From: DATJJW01 sp035491935
Lineage (GTDB): Bacteria > Pseudomonadota > Alphaproteobacteria > ATCC43930 > CGMCC-115725
Length of the DNA stretch: 11,275 nucleotides
Direction: 5' to 3'
Assembly (NCBI GenBank): GCA_035491935.1
Contig: DATJJW010000108.1
Coordinates: forward strand, 1-11,275
This document shows positions 5,100 through 11,275 of this stretch, in pieces. The notes under the pieces were generated by a model, which searched no databases, had not been told where the DNA came from, and saw only the letters and a list, made by a program, of their open reading frames with translations. The first letter of the stretch is position 1. The number at the start of each line of letters is the position of its first letter. The position numbers and the translations under genes are program-made.

Positions 5100-6550
5100 G
5101 GCTGGGAATCGGTCCGGGCGCGCTTGACCAGGTTGCTGGTCGACTGGCCCGCGACGAGATCGGCCAGGAAGACACGGCCGCCCCAGCCGATCACCTCCTT
5201 GGCGCCGACCACGGTCTCGACAGAGTAATCGGCGCCCTTGACCAGCACATCGGGCTTCAAGGCCTGGATCGCTTCCAGGGGCGTGTCTTCGCCGAACAGG
5301 ATCACCAGATCGACGCTGGCGAGCGCGCCCATGACCCGGGCGCGCGCCGCTTCGCTCTGCACCGGCCGGGTCGGACCCTTGAGCTTGGCGACCGAGGCAT
5401 CGGTGTTGAGCGCGACCACCAGCCGGTCGCATTGCGCCGCCGCCTGTTCCAGCAGCGCGATATGCCCCGGATGCAAGAGATCGAAGCAGCCATTGGTGAA
5501 GCCCACGGTCAGGCCGTCATGGCGCCAACGTTCGCGCAAGGCGACCGCATCCGCCAGGCCCAGCAGCTGGCCCTTGATCGCGGTCTCGGCATGGGCGGTG
5601 CGGGCCAGCTCCGTGTTCAGCTCGGCGGCCGAGGCGACGGCCGTGCCGACCTTGCCGACGACGATGCCGGCGGCGATGTTGGCGATGCGCATCGCCTCCG
5701 GCACCGGCAGGCCGGCGCCCAGCGAGACGGCGAGCGCCGCCACCACCGTATCGCCGGCACCCGAGACGTCGAAGACCTCGCGCGCGAATGTCGGAAGATG
5801 GAACGGCTCCATGCCGCGGGCGAAATAGGACATGCCGTCGGCCGAGCGGGTGACGATCAGCGCCGAATCCGTGCGCTCGATCATGCGCCCGGCCGCCACC
5901 GCGATCTGCGTGTCGCTGTCGACCGGCAAGCCTGTCGCCAGTGCCAGCTCGTTGCGGTTGGGCGAGATGAAGCTGGCGCCGGCATAGATCTCGACATCGG
6001 CGCGCTTGGGATCGACGATCGTCGGCTTGCCGGCCGCCTTGGCGGCGTCGATGACCGCGCGGATCACCGCCTCGCCGAGCACGCCCTTGCCATAGTCGGA
6101 GAGCACGACGATGTCGGCCCAATGCACGGCCGCACGGGCACGCTCGATCAGCTGCGCCCGCGTCGCCGCATCGAGGACCCAGGGCTGCTCGCGGTCGATA
6201 CGCACGATCTGCTGGCGGTCGGACAGCACCCGGGTCTTGGTGATGGTCGGATGCCCGGCCGCGGCCAAGAGAGCCGAGGCGTCGAGCGACGCATGTTGGC
6301 CGAGCAGCGCCAGCAGCTGCGTCGCCTGCCCATCCTCGCCGACCAGCCCGACCAGCCGGGTCTGCCCGCCCAGGCCCGCGACATTGGCCGCGACATTCGC
6401 CGCCCCGCCCGGCACGAAACGCTCGGCATGGAATTTGAGCACCGGCACCGGCGCCTCCGGCGAAATCCGCTGCACCGCTCCATCGACATAGGTATCGAGC
6501 ATAACGTCGCCGATGATGGCGATACGGCATTTCGAAAAATCGGCGTACAT
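5096..6550 (-). CDS. hldE: Bifunctional D-glycero-beta-D-manno-heptose-7-phosphate kinase / heptose-1-phosphate adenylyltransferase
   Basis: A 484-residue fused enzyme for the ADP-heptose branch of LPS core synthesis: the N-terminal kinase phosphorylates C1 of heptose-7-phosphate and, after GmhB removes the 7-phosphate, the C-terminal domain transfers AMP. The PfkB-type kinase part shows IIGDVMLDTY, the glycine-rich GGAANVAANVAGLGG and the signature DVSGAGDT with catalytic Asp267. The nucleotidyltransferase part shows TNGCFDLLHPGH (His360 and His363) and KGADYSVETVVGAKEV, ending in the family-typical GQSTSNLVKRAR. Length is close to the E. coli protein (477). ATG 6550 is preferred, with GAGG 9 nt upstream; an in-frame TTG at 6601 would add 17 residues lacking family features. 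The gene is first of a two-gene minus-strand operon with the AGE gene and is divergent from the aldo/keto reductase. gmhA, gmhB and hldD are not in the window. Confidence 0.96.
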   Translation of the reverse strand: MYADFSKCRIAIIGDVMLDTYVDGAVQRISPEAPVPVLKFHAERFVPGGAANVAANVAGLGGQTRLVGLVGEDGQATQLLALLGQHASLDASALLAAAGHPTITKTRVLSDRQQIVRIDREQPWVLDAATRAQLIERARAAVHWADIVVLSDYGKGVLGEAVIRAVIDAAKAAGKPTIVDPKRADVEIYAGASFISPNRNELALATGLPVDSDTQIAVAAGRMIERTDSALIVTRSADGMSYFARGMEPFHLPTFAREVFDVSGAGDTVVAALAVSLGAGLPVPEAMRIANIAAGIVVGKVGTAVASAAELNTELARTAHAETAIKGQLLGLADAVALRERWRHDGLTVGFTNGCFDLLHPGHIALLEQAAAQCDRLVVALNTDASVAKLKGPTRPVQSEAARARVMGALASVDLVILFGEDTPLEAIQALKPDVLVKGADYSVETVVGAKEVIGWGGRVFLADLVAGQSTSNLVKRARTDSQP

Positions 6551-6687
6551 GGGGCGATGCCTCGGGTGGCCTTGCGGGCCAGTGACTTGATCCGGTTCCA
6601 AAAGATCATTCTTATAGTCGTGGGCTCGAGGCTCCGGCTAGGACCTTCGCATTAAGGGCTTTTCACGACGATAAAAGGACAGGGATC
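6551..6687. promoter_or_regulatory. Divergent intergenic region between hldE and the aldo/keto reductase
   Basis: 137 bp that must carry promoters for both directions unless transcription enters from elsewhere. On the plus strand TTGATC (6587-6592) and CTTATA (6611-6616) are 18 bp apart and form a weak promoter candidate. AAGGACAGGG, ending 3 nt before ATG 6688, is the reductase ribosome site. On the minus strand GAGG (6563-6560) serves hldE. No strong palindromic operator was found. Confidence 0.4.
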
Positions 6688-7629
6688 ATGCAAAAGCGCC
6701 GTCTGGGACCATCGGGCCTGCAGGTTTCGCTGGTCGGGCTTGGCTGCAACAATTTCGGCGGCCGCATCGACCTCGAGGCATCGCGCAAGGTCGTCCATGC
6801 GGCGCTCGACCATGGCATCACGCTGTTCGACACTGCCGATTCCTACGGCAATCGCGGCGGGTCGGAGACGGCACTCGGCCAGATCCTCGGCGGCCACCGC
6901 AAGGACATCGTGCTCGCGAGCAAATTCGGCATGCCCATGGACGATGCCGGCACGCTCAAGGGCGGCTCGCGGCGCTACATCATGCGTGCGGTCGAGGACA
7001 GCCTGCGTCGGCTCAAGACCGATTGGATCGATCTATACCAGCTGCACCGGCCGGACCCCGACACGCCGATCGAGGAGACGCTGCGCGCGCTCGGCGACCT
7101 GATCGCCCAGGGCAAGGTGCGCTATATCGGCTGCTCCAATTTGGAGGCCTGGCAGGTGGTCGAGGCGCAATGGACCTCGACGCATCTGGGCCTGCCGCGC
7201 TTCATCGCGTCCCAGGACGAGCTGAGCCTGCTGGTGCGCGGTACCGAAAAGACCTTGTTGCCCGCGCTCGACGCCTATGGGCTCGGACTGCTGCCCTATT
7301 TCCCGCTGGCCAACGGGTTGCTGACCGGCAAGTACCGCCGCGGCGGCCCCAAGCCCGAAGGCACCAGGCTCGCCGATCCGCAGCGCGGCGAGCGCTACCT
7401 GACCCCGGCCAATCTCGACCGCGTCGAGCTGCTGCTGGGCTTCGCCGAAGCACGCGGCCATACGCTGCTGGAGCTGGCCTTCTCATGGCTGGCCGCCAAG
7501 CGTTCGGTCTCCAGCGTCATCGCCGGCGCCACAAAGCCGGAGCAAATCGCCGCCAATGTCCGCGCCTCCGATTGGCGGTTGAGCATGGATGACCTGGCCG
7601 AGATCGACCGGCTGCTCGGCTCTGCCTGA
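6688..7629 (+). CDS. Aldo/keto reductase family oxidoreductase
   Basis: A 313-residue (beta/alpha)8 NADPH-dependent reductase, predicted cytoplasmic, that would reduce an aldehyde or ketone. The AKR catalytic tetrad is complete: Asp48 and Tyr53 (FDTADSYGN), Lys79 (LASKFG) and His120 (LYQLHRPDPDTP). RYIGCSNLEAWQ, PYFPLANGLLTGKY and the C-terminal VSSVIAGATKPEQIAAN, which forms the cofactor phosphate pocket, follow the family closely. The organisation resembles the YghZ/general stress AKR branch, but the substrate cannot be read from sequence. ATG 6688 is preceded by a purine-rich AAGGACAGGG. It is divergent from hldE, and 104 bp of structured DNA separate it from the downstream DoxX-like gene, so co-transcription with that cluster is possible but not certain. 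Confidence 0.93.
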   Translation: MQKRRLGPSGLQVSLVGLGCNNFGGRIDLEASRKVVHAALDHGITLFDTADSYGNRGGSETALGQILGGHRKDIVLASKFGMPMDDAGTLKGGSRRYIMRAVEDSLRRLKTDWIDLYQLHRPDPDTPIEETLRALGDLIAQGKVRYIGCSNLEAWQVVEAQWTSTHLGLPRFIASQDELSLLVRGTEKTLLPALDAYGLGLLPYFPLANGLLTGKYRRGGPKPEGTRLADPQRGERYLTPANLDRVELLLGFAEARGHTLLELAFSWLAAKRSVSSVIAGATKPEQIAANVRASDWRLSMDDLAEIDRLLGSA

Positions 7630-7635
7630 GTGATT

Positions 7636-7727
7636 CTGACGACAAGAGGATTTTCGTCGGCATCGCTGTAACCGGGGCCGTCGGTCCCGCGTACCTCCCG
7701 CCAAAGCCATTTCAATCTTGGCGGGAG
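7636..7727 (+). promoter_or_regulatory. Structured leader with three successive hairpins before the DoxX-like gene
   Basis: Hairpin 1 pairs CTGACGA (7636-7642) with TCGTCGG (7654-7660). Hairpin 2 pairs CGGGGCC (7673-7679) with GGTCCCG (7683-7689), one G-U. Hairpin 3 pairs CTCCCGCCA (7695-7703) with TGGCGGGAG (7719-7727). The CTGACG arm of hairpin 1 could instead pair with CGTCGG at 7679-7684, disrupting hairpin 2. CCCGC at 7686-7690 could compete for the GCGGG that hairpin 3 uses. Such alternatives are typical of leaders that switch. No known riboswitch class is recognised. Confidence 0.4.
7695..7727 (+). promoter_or_regulatory. Ribosome-site-sequestering hairpin of the DoxX-like gene
   Basis: Perfect 9-bp GC-rich stem, extendable to 11 pairs with one bulged A. 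The right arm carries the ribosome site GGGAG (7723-7727), 6 nt before ATG 7734. In the folded state initiation would be blocked, so translation of the first gene of the redox cluster is likely conditional. Confidence 0.5.
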
Positions 7728-7733
7728 CCGGCG

Positions 7734-8387
7734 ATGCGTGACAATCCGTTCCACACCTTCCTGCAATTCGCCACCGGCCAGACCGGTGATCAGCTTTCGC
7801 TGCACGGGCTGGCCTGGTTCACCGTCGTCCTCTTCTGGGTGATCGCCATCAGCGGCCTGGTCGTCGCGGCCTATAATTGGCGCCGCGATCCCACGCAACG
7901 TACCGGCCAGCACCTGGCCATCTTCCTGATGCGTTTCACCATGGCGGGCATGTGGTATCAGGGAACGCTGTGGAAGCTGCCTTGGCCAGTCGCCACCGGC
8001 TTCGACTATTGGCTGAAACAAACGGCCAAATTCAGCTCGTTCCAGCTCCATGCCGACATCATGCAGGTCTTCATCGACCATGTGGCCATTGCCCAGCCGT
8101 TGGTCTATCTGCTCGAGATCTTCTTCACCGCCTCCCTGATGCTGGGCTTCGCGGTCCGCTTCACCGGCATCGTCGCGGCGCTGTTCACCGCCAATCTCTG
8201 GATCGGGCTCTATAACGACCCGACCGAGTGGGGCTGGACCTATATGGCGATCATCTGCGCCACGGGCATGTTCGCCGCCGTGCGGGCGGGATTCAGCCTC
8301 GGCCTCGACAATCTGATCGCGAAGGGCCTGGTGCCCTTTCCAGCAAGGAACAGCGTGATCGGCCGGGCCTGCACGCTCGCCTCCTGA
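7734..8387 (+). CDS. DoxX/DoxD-like integral membrane protein
   Basis: A 217-residue inner-membrane protein with about four or five helices. The first spans roughly residues 25-47; then LAIFLMRFTMAGMWYQGTLW, an LVYLLEIFFTASLMLGFAVR helix, a helix around GIVAALFTANLWIGLYND, and a last one through WTYMAIICATGMFAAVRA. The RFTMAGMWYQGTLWKLPWP stretch and the overall plan fit the DoxX / TQO-small-subunit DoxD group. Some members work with thiosulfate or sulfide oxidation at the quinone pool, but most are uncharacterised. The ATG has a good GGGAG ribosome site, buried in the hairpin described separately. It is followed 120 bp later by a cytochrome b and a molybdoenzyme, which suggests a membrane redox role. 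Catalytic residues cannot be assigned, and the DoxX versus DoxD choice is tentative. Confidence 0.65.
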   Translation: MRDNPFHTFLQFATGQTGDQLSLHGLAWFTVVLFWVIAISGLVVAAYNWRRDPTQRTGQHLAIFLMRFTMAGMWYQGTLWKLPWPVATGFDYWLKQTAKFSSFQLHADIMQVFIDHVAIAQPLVYLLEIFFTASLMLGFAVRFTGIVAALFTANLWIGLYNDPTEWGWTYMAIICATGMFAAVRAGFSLGLDNLIAKGLVPFPARNSVIGRACTLAS

Positions 8388-8415
8388 CGCATGGGGCCGC
8401 GTCGGATTCTATTTT
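8384..8415 (+). terminator. Weak terminator or attenuator-like hairpin over the DoxX-like stop codon
   Basis: CTGACGC (8384-8390) pairs with GCGTCGG (8399-8405), seven pairs with one G-U and an 8-nt loop, followed by the T-rich ATTCTATTTT. The stop codon TGA (8385-8387) is inside the left arm. The T run is interrupted, so termination is probably partial at best. Confidence 0.3.
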
Positions 8416-8497
8416 AGATCAATCGATCGGATTAGAGCGTAACCTCCGTGGGATTGCCGTCGTATCACCCAGCGAAGCTGCACAATTGCGATTCGAT

Positions 8498-8502
8498 GGA
8501 GG
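8498..8502 (+). promoter_or_regulatory. Ribosome binding site that fixes the cytochrome b start
   Basis: GGAGG 5 nt before ATG 8508, a near-ideal site. It rules in favour of this ATG over the upstream in-frame GTG at 8448 and the ATG at 8496. Confidence 0.7.
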
Positions 8503-8507
8503 GGAAG

Positions 8508-9200
8508 ATGAGTGGGCATGCCAAAGGGCCGACCCGTGTCGTCATGGTCCATCCGCCGCTGGTGCGGGTCGTCCATTGGCTCAACGTGATCGCGATCTTC
8601 ATCATGGTCGGCAGCGGCTGGCGCATCTACGACAATGTGCCGATCTTCCATTGGCTCACATTCCCGATCTGGCTCTCGATCGGCGGCGATCCCGAAATCA
8701 CGTACCGTCACAACGGCGACACCGGCTTCTCCAACGCCTTGCTCTGGCACTTCGCCGCCATGTGGCTCTTGGTGCTGAACGGGCTGGTCTATCTCGCCTA
8801 TGGTATCGCGGCCGGGCGCTTCCGCATGAAGCTGTTCCCGCTCTCCCCCCGGGCGGTCCTGCGCGACATGATCGCGGCCGCGACCTTCAAGCTCGACCAC
8901 GACGACATCAGCAAATACAACGCCGTGCAAAAGCTGCTTTACCTCGGCGTGCTCTGCATCCTGGCGCTGGTCGTCATCTCGGGCCTCGCCATCTGGAAGC
9001 CGGTGCAGTTCTGGTGGCTGACCAACTTGCTTGGCGGCTTCCAAGGGGCCCGGCTCGTCCATTTCCTCTGCATGTCGGCGATCGTGGCCTTCGTCGTCAT
9101 CCACGTCTCGCTGGCGATCCTGGTGCCCTCGACCATCAAGGCGATGATCACGGGCAAGGCGCGGGTGCCGGCCGATACACCGCCCCGGGCCGCGGAGTGA
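8508..9200 (+). CDS. Cytochrome b561-type membrane subunit of a molybdoenzyme
   Basis: A 230-residue inner-membrane diheme cytochrome b that would pass electrons between the quinone pool and the extracytoplasmic molybdoenzyme encoded next. Four main helices are visible, with histidines in the expected places for two b hemes: His23 (VVHWLNV), His81 (LLWHFAAMW), His185 (RLVHFLC) and His199 (VVIHVSLA). A WHFAAMWLLVLNGLVYLAYG segment and the R-VVHW opening are typical of cytochrome b/b561 partners of sulfite-oxidase-like proteins. The frame stays open 20 codons upstream to a GTG (8448), but the strong GGAGG supports the shorter start. The next gene begins 5 bp after its stop, and the 3' end of this gene supplies that gene's ribosome site. 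Confidence 0.88.
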   Translation: MSGHAKGPTRVVMVHPPLVRVVHWLNVIAIFIMVGSGWRIYDNVPIFHWLTFPIWLSIGGDPEITYRHNGDTGFSNALLWHFAAMWLLVLNGLVYLAYGIAAGRFRMKLFPLSPRAVLRDMIAAATFKLDHDDISKYNAVQKLLYLGVLCILALVVISGLAIWKPVQFWWLTNLLGGFQGARLVHFLCMSAIVAFVVIHVSLAILVPSTIKAMITGKARVPADTPPRAAE

Positions 9201-9205
9201 CGGCC

Positions 9206-9994
9206 ATGGATTTCCGTCCCTTCCGCTCGGTCAACCGCCCCGAGGGCGGCGTCAGCCAGCACAGCCTGGTCGAGCACCGCAAGCTCATCGAGACGGTCGA
9301 GCGCCGCGGCTTCCTGCGCGGCGCGGTCAGTCTCGGGTCGCTGGCCCTGCTCACCGGCTGCGACGTCTCGAATGACGCAAGCATTCAGAAGACCCTGCGG
9401 CTGATCAGCGAATGGAACGACCGGGTCCAGGCCTTCCTGTTCAGCCCGACGCGCCTGGCGCCCACGTATTCCGAGGCAGAGGTGCTCAACCCGCCGCGCT
9501 TCAACGCCTTCTACCTCAAATCCCAGGTGAAGCCGGTCGACATCAAAAGCTGGAAGCTGGAGCTGGCCGGGCTGGTCGAGACCAGGAAATCCTGGACCCT
9601 GGACGAGCTGAACGCCTTGCCGCAGGTCAGCCAGATCACGCGCCATGTCTGCGTCGAGGGCTGGGACTATATCGGCAAATGGTCGGGTATAGCCTTCGCC
9701 GAGTTCCTGAAGCGCATCGGCGCCGATACCAAGGCGAAATACGTCACCTTCAAGTGCTATGATGGCTACAGCGGTACCATCGACATGGCTTCGGCCATGC
9801 ATCCGCAGACGCAGCTGACCTTGCGTTACGCCGATCAGGTTCTGCCTGACGCCTATGGCTTTCCGGTCCGGATCCGGATTCCCACGAAACTTGGTTACAA
9901 GACCCCGAAGTGGATCACCGCGATCGAGGTCACCAACACCTACCGCGGCGGCTATTGGGAAGACCGCGGCTACAATTTCTTCGGAGGCATCTGA
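9206..9994 (+). CDS. Tat-exported, lipobox-bearing sulfite-oxidase-fold molybdopterin oxidoreductase (MsrP/YedY-like)
   Basis: A 262-residue molybdenum-cofactor enzyme. The N-terminus carries a twin-arginine signal (Arg33-Arg34 in ERRGFLRG), a short hydrophobic stretch and a lipobox LLTGC (Cys52), so it is predicted to be exported folded and lipid-anchored on the periplasmic side. The mature part has the Moco-binding core: Cys149 in RHVCVEGWDYIGKW is the expected molybdenum thiolate ligand, followed by TFKCYDGY, GFPVRIRIPTKLGYKTPKW and the closing YWEDRGYNFFGG. It lacks the C-terminal dimerisation domain of true sulfite oxidases and so is closer to the reductase-like MsrP/YedY group. Substrate unknown. 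GGAG 8 nt before the ATG supports the start. The frame runs open far upstream (to 8228), but through the cytochrome b gene with no family similarity. The preceding cytochrome b is its likely electron partner. Confidence 0.92.
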   Translation: MDFRPFRSVNRPEGGVSQHSLVEHRKLIETVERRGFLRGAVSLGSLALLTGCDVSNDASIQKTLRLISEWNDRVQAFLFSPTRLAPTYSEAEVLNPPRFNAFYLKSQVKPVDIKSWKLELAGLVETRKSWTLDELNALPQVSQITRHVCVEGWDYIGKWSGIAFAEFLKRIGADTKAKYVTFKCYDGYSGTIDMASAMHPQTQLTLRYADQVLPDAYGFPVRIRIPTKLGYKTPKWITAIEVTNTYRGGYWEDRGYNFFGGI

Positions 9995-9997
9995 ACC

Positions 9998-10789
9998 ATG
10001 CTGATCCGTCCCGCGCATGCTCCCGGTCGCCCCGACGATTATTGCGCCATCGCCGTCATGGCCAAGGCGTCGGCCCCCGGCCGGACCAAGACCCGGCTGG
10101 TGCCGCCACTGACCCATGAGCAGGCGGCCGCCTTCAACACCGCCTTCCTGGCCGACATCGCCGAGAATCTGATGGCAGCCTCGGCCACCGAACGGATCGC
10201 CGGATACATGGCCTTCGGCCCCAAGGGCGCCGCGCCCTTCTTCGAGCAGCTGATGCCGCCGGAGATCGGCCTCATCGAGACCTGGCTGCCCGATTTCGGC
10301 GACTGCCTGTTCCATGCGCTTACCACCATGCTCGGCATGGGCTATGGCTCGGCCGTCGTGCTCAACTCCGACAGCCCGACCCTGCCGACCGAGTTCCTGG
10401 TATGGACGGCCATGGCGTTGCGGCGACCGGGCGACCGCATCGTGCTCGGCCCCTCGACCGATGGCGGCTATTATCTGCTCGGGCTGAAGGAGCGGCATCG
10501 CCGCCTCTTCGACGACATCACCTGGAGTACCGAGGTGGTGGCGGCACAGACCCTGGAACGCGCCCGCGAGCTCGGCCTCGAAATCGTCATGCTGCCGGAA
10601 TGGTACGATATCGATGACGGCGACGCGCTGGCCGTGCTGGCCGATGAGGTCCTGCTCGGCAAGGGCTTCTCGCATCTGTCCCGATCCCGTCCGGCACCGC
10701 ATTCGGCGGCGGCGCTGCGGGAGCTCGGCCTGGCGGACAACGCCCCGGCAGCGGTCACGCGCGCCTGCCAGACCGTCTTCTCCGCATGA
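9998..10789 (+). CDS. DUF2064 (TIGR04282-type) glycosyltransferase/nucleotidyltransferase-like protein
   Basis: A 263-residue predicted cytoplasmic GT-A-like protein. Characteristic segments are AVMAKASAPGRTKTRLVPPLT (a sugar-nucleotide pyrophosphorylase-like loop), VVLNSDSPTLP, VLGPSTDGGYYLLGL, DITWST and LPEWYDIDDGD. Members of this family are often named rSAM/selenodomain-associated or arsenosugar-biosynthesis glycosyltransferases from their neighbourhoods, but neither a radical-SAM nor an arsenic gene is visible here, so that label should not be carried over. The ATG lies 3 bp after the molybdoenzyme stop, with GGAGG about 10 nt upstream inside that gene. It overlaps the next gene by ATGA. 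Position ties it to the redox enzymes and to the membrane glycosyltransferase that follows. About 30 residues at the C-terminus beyond the fold look non-conserved. Confidence 0.88.
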   Translation: MLIRPAHAPGRPDDYCAIAVMAKASAPGRTKTRLVPPLTHEQAAAFNTAFLADIAENLMAASATERIAGYMAFGPKGAAPFFEQLMPPEIGLIETWLPDFGDCLFHALTTMLGMGYGSAVVLNSDSPTLPTEFLVWTAMALRRPGDRIVLGPSTDGGYYLLGLKERHRRLFDDITWSTEVVAAQTLERARELGLEIVMLPEWYDIDDGDALAVLADEVLLGKGFSHLSRSRPAPHSAAALRELGLADNAPAAVTRACQTVFSA

Positions 10790-11275
10790 CGGCGTTCCGC
10801 CCATTTGGGATATTGATGGCGGCTGCCGCCATCCTCGTCGTGCTGTCTGCGGTGGGCAGCTGGGGGCTGTGGACCTTCCGGCACGACGTGGTCGTCGCGA
10901 TCATGCTGGCAGGATCCGCCATTGTCGGCGCGACAGCTTTTGGGGTCGTCCGGCATGGCGCCCTGCTGCAGGCCGCGATGGGCCGACGGAAGCTGCTGTT
11001 GCTGGTCATGGGCACGGCCACGCTGATGCGCCTGGTCCTGTTGCCGGCACCGCCGCTTTCGACCGATATCTATCGCTACATCTGGGACGGCCGCGTCCAG
11101 GCCGCCGGCATCAACCCCTATCGCTACATTCCCGACGACCCGGCATTGACGGCCCTTCGGGACAAGACGATCTGGCCCAGCATCAACCGCGCGGCCACGG
11201 CGCATACGATCTACCCGCCTGCCGCGCAGGTCGTCTTCCTCGCGGCATCCCGCATCGCCGAGACCGTACCGGTCA
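10786..11275 (+). CDS. GT87/DUF2029-type integral membrane glycosyltransferase, 3'-truncated by window edge
   Basis: The frame is open from ATG 10786 to the window end (163 codons) with no stop. The start overlaps the preceding stop (ATGA), implying translational coupling. The N-terminus has membrane helices around residues 7-29, 36-55 and 68-85. These are followed by a conserved luminal-type loop: STDIYRYIWDGRVQAAGINPY, then IWPSINR and TIYPPAAQ. This is the pattern of polyprenyl-phosphate-sugar-dependent GT-C transferases (GT87, DUF2029 and relatives), with the early Asp of TDIYRY as the likely catalytic-site acid. Such enzymes add a sugar from a lipid carrier to an acceptor on the periplasmic side. 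Acceptor and donor are unknown. The family is assigned from the N-terminal third only. Confidence 0.8.
   Translation, partial: MTAFRPFGILMAAAAILVVLSAVGSWGLWTFRHDVVVAIMLAGSAIVGATAFGVVRHGALLQAAMGRRKLLLLVMGTATLMRLVLLPAPPLSTDIYRYIWDGRVQAAGINPYRYIPDDPALTALRDKTIWPSINRAATAHTIYPPAAQVVFLAASRIAETVPV

Noticed and set aside
5100..5432. N-terminal extension of the AGE frame inside hldE
   Set aside because: No AGE similarity before GTG 5099, and this DNA encodes the conserved C-terminus of HldE in another frame.
8228..9205. Long upstream in-frame extension of the molybdoenzyme gene through the cytochrome b region
   Set aside because: The extension reads as low-complexity Arg/His/Leu text without family similarity. 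ATG 9206 has a ribosome site and is followed directly by the Tat signal.
8939..10804. A 621-codon open frame on the minus strand across the molybdoenzyme and DUF2064 genes
   Set aside because: It is antisense to genes with clear families, lacks recognisable domains and is Gln/Gly/Arg/Asp-rich, as expected of a GC-rich shadow frame.

Overview
This 11.3 kb window is GC-rich chromosomal DNA with tight, coupled gene junctions and strong use of G/C in third codon positions. The gene set is a BY-kinase-type polysaccharide co-polymerase, a fused HldE heptose kinase/adenylyltransferase, an Fsr-type efflux pump and a Tat-exported molybdoenzyme with a cytochrome b partner. Together these point to a Gram-negative alphaproteobacterium, most likely Rhodospirillales-like. 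The lineage is an inference from gene content and composition only; no rRNA or tRNA is present.

Layout. (1) At 2-1288 (+) lies the C-terminal part of a Wzc/ExoP-type polysaccharide co-polymerase, closed by a perfect 10-bp-stem terminator at 1314-1343. (2) At 1375-2598 (-) a convergent gene encodes an Fsr-like major facilitator exporter with a TTG start. (3) At 2599-3063 is a 465-bp non-coding, locally AT-rich stretch. It is crowded with palindromes, TTAA-type box pairs and a predicted three-way-junction RNA fold. (4) An 80-residue protein with one C-terminal membrane helix (3064-3306, +) is followed directly by a short Rieske [2Fe-2S] protein (open frame 3314-4006, +). That frame has no standard start codon before its cluster motif and lacks the usual oxygenase catalytic domain. 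(5) A minus-strand pair, hldE (5096-6550) followed by an AGE-family sugar epimerase/isomerase (3969-5099), is joined by a GTGA stop/start overlap. Its 3' end collides with the Rieske gene. (6) Divergent from hldE is an aldo/keto reductase (6688-7629, +). (7) From 7734 to the window end is a plus-strand run of five genes: a DoxX/DoxD-like membrane protein, a cytochrome b561-type diheme membrane subunit, a Tat/lipobox-carrying sulfite-oxidase-fold molybdoenzyme, a DUF2064-type nucleotidyl/sugar transferase-like protein, and the start of a GT87/DUF2029-type membrane glycosyltransferase.

How they fit together. The left and middle parts serve the cell envelope: polysaccharide chain-length control, and ADP-heptose supply for the LPS core with an accompanying sugar isomerase. 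The right part is the most interesting. An extracytoplasmic molybdenum redox enzyme, its quinone-side cytochrome b and a DoxX-family protein are packed 3-5 bp apart from, or overlapping, two genes of lipid-linked glycosylation type. This suggests a redox-plus-glycosylation module that I cannot match to a characterised pathway. Its first gene is preceded by a leader with three successive hairpins, the last of which buries the ribosome binding site.
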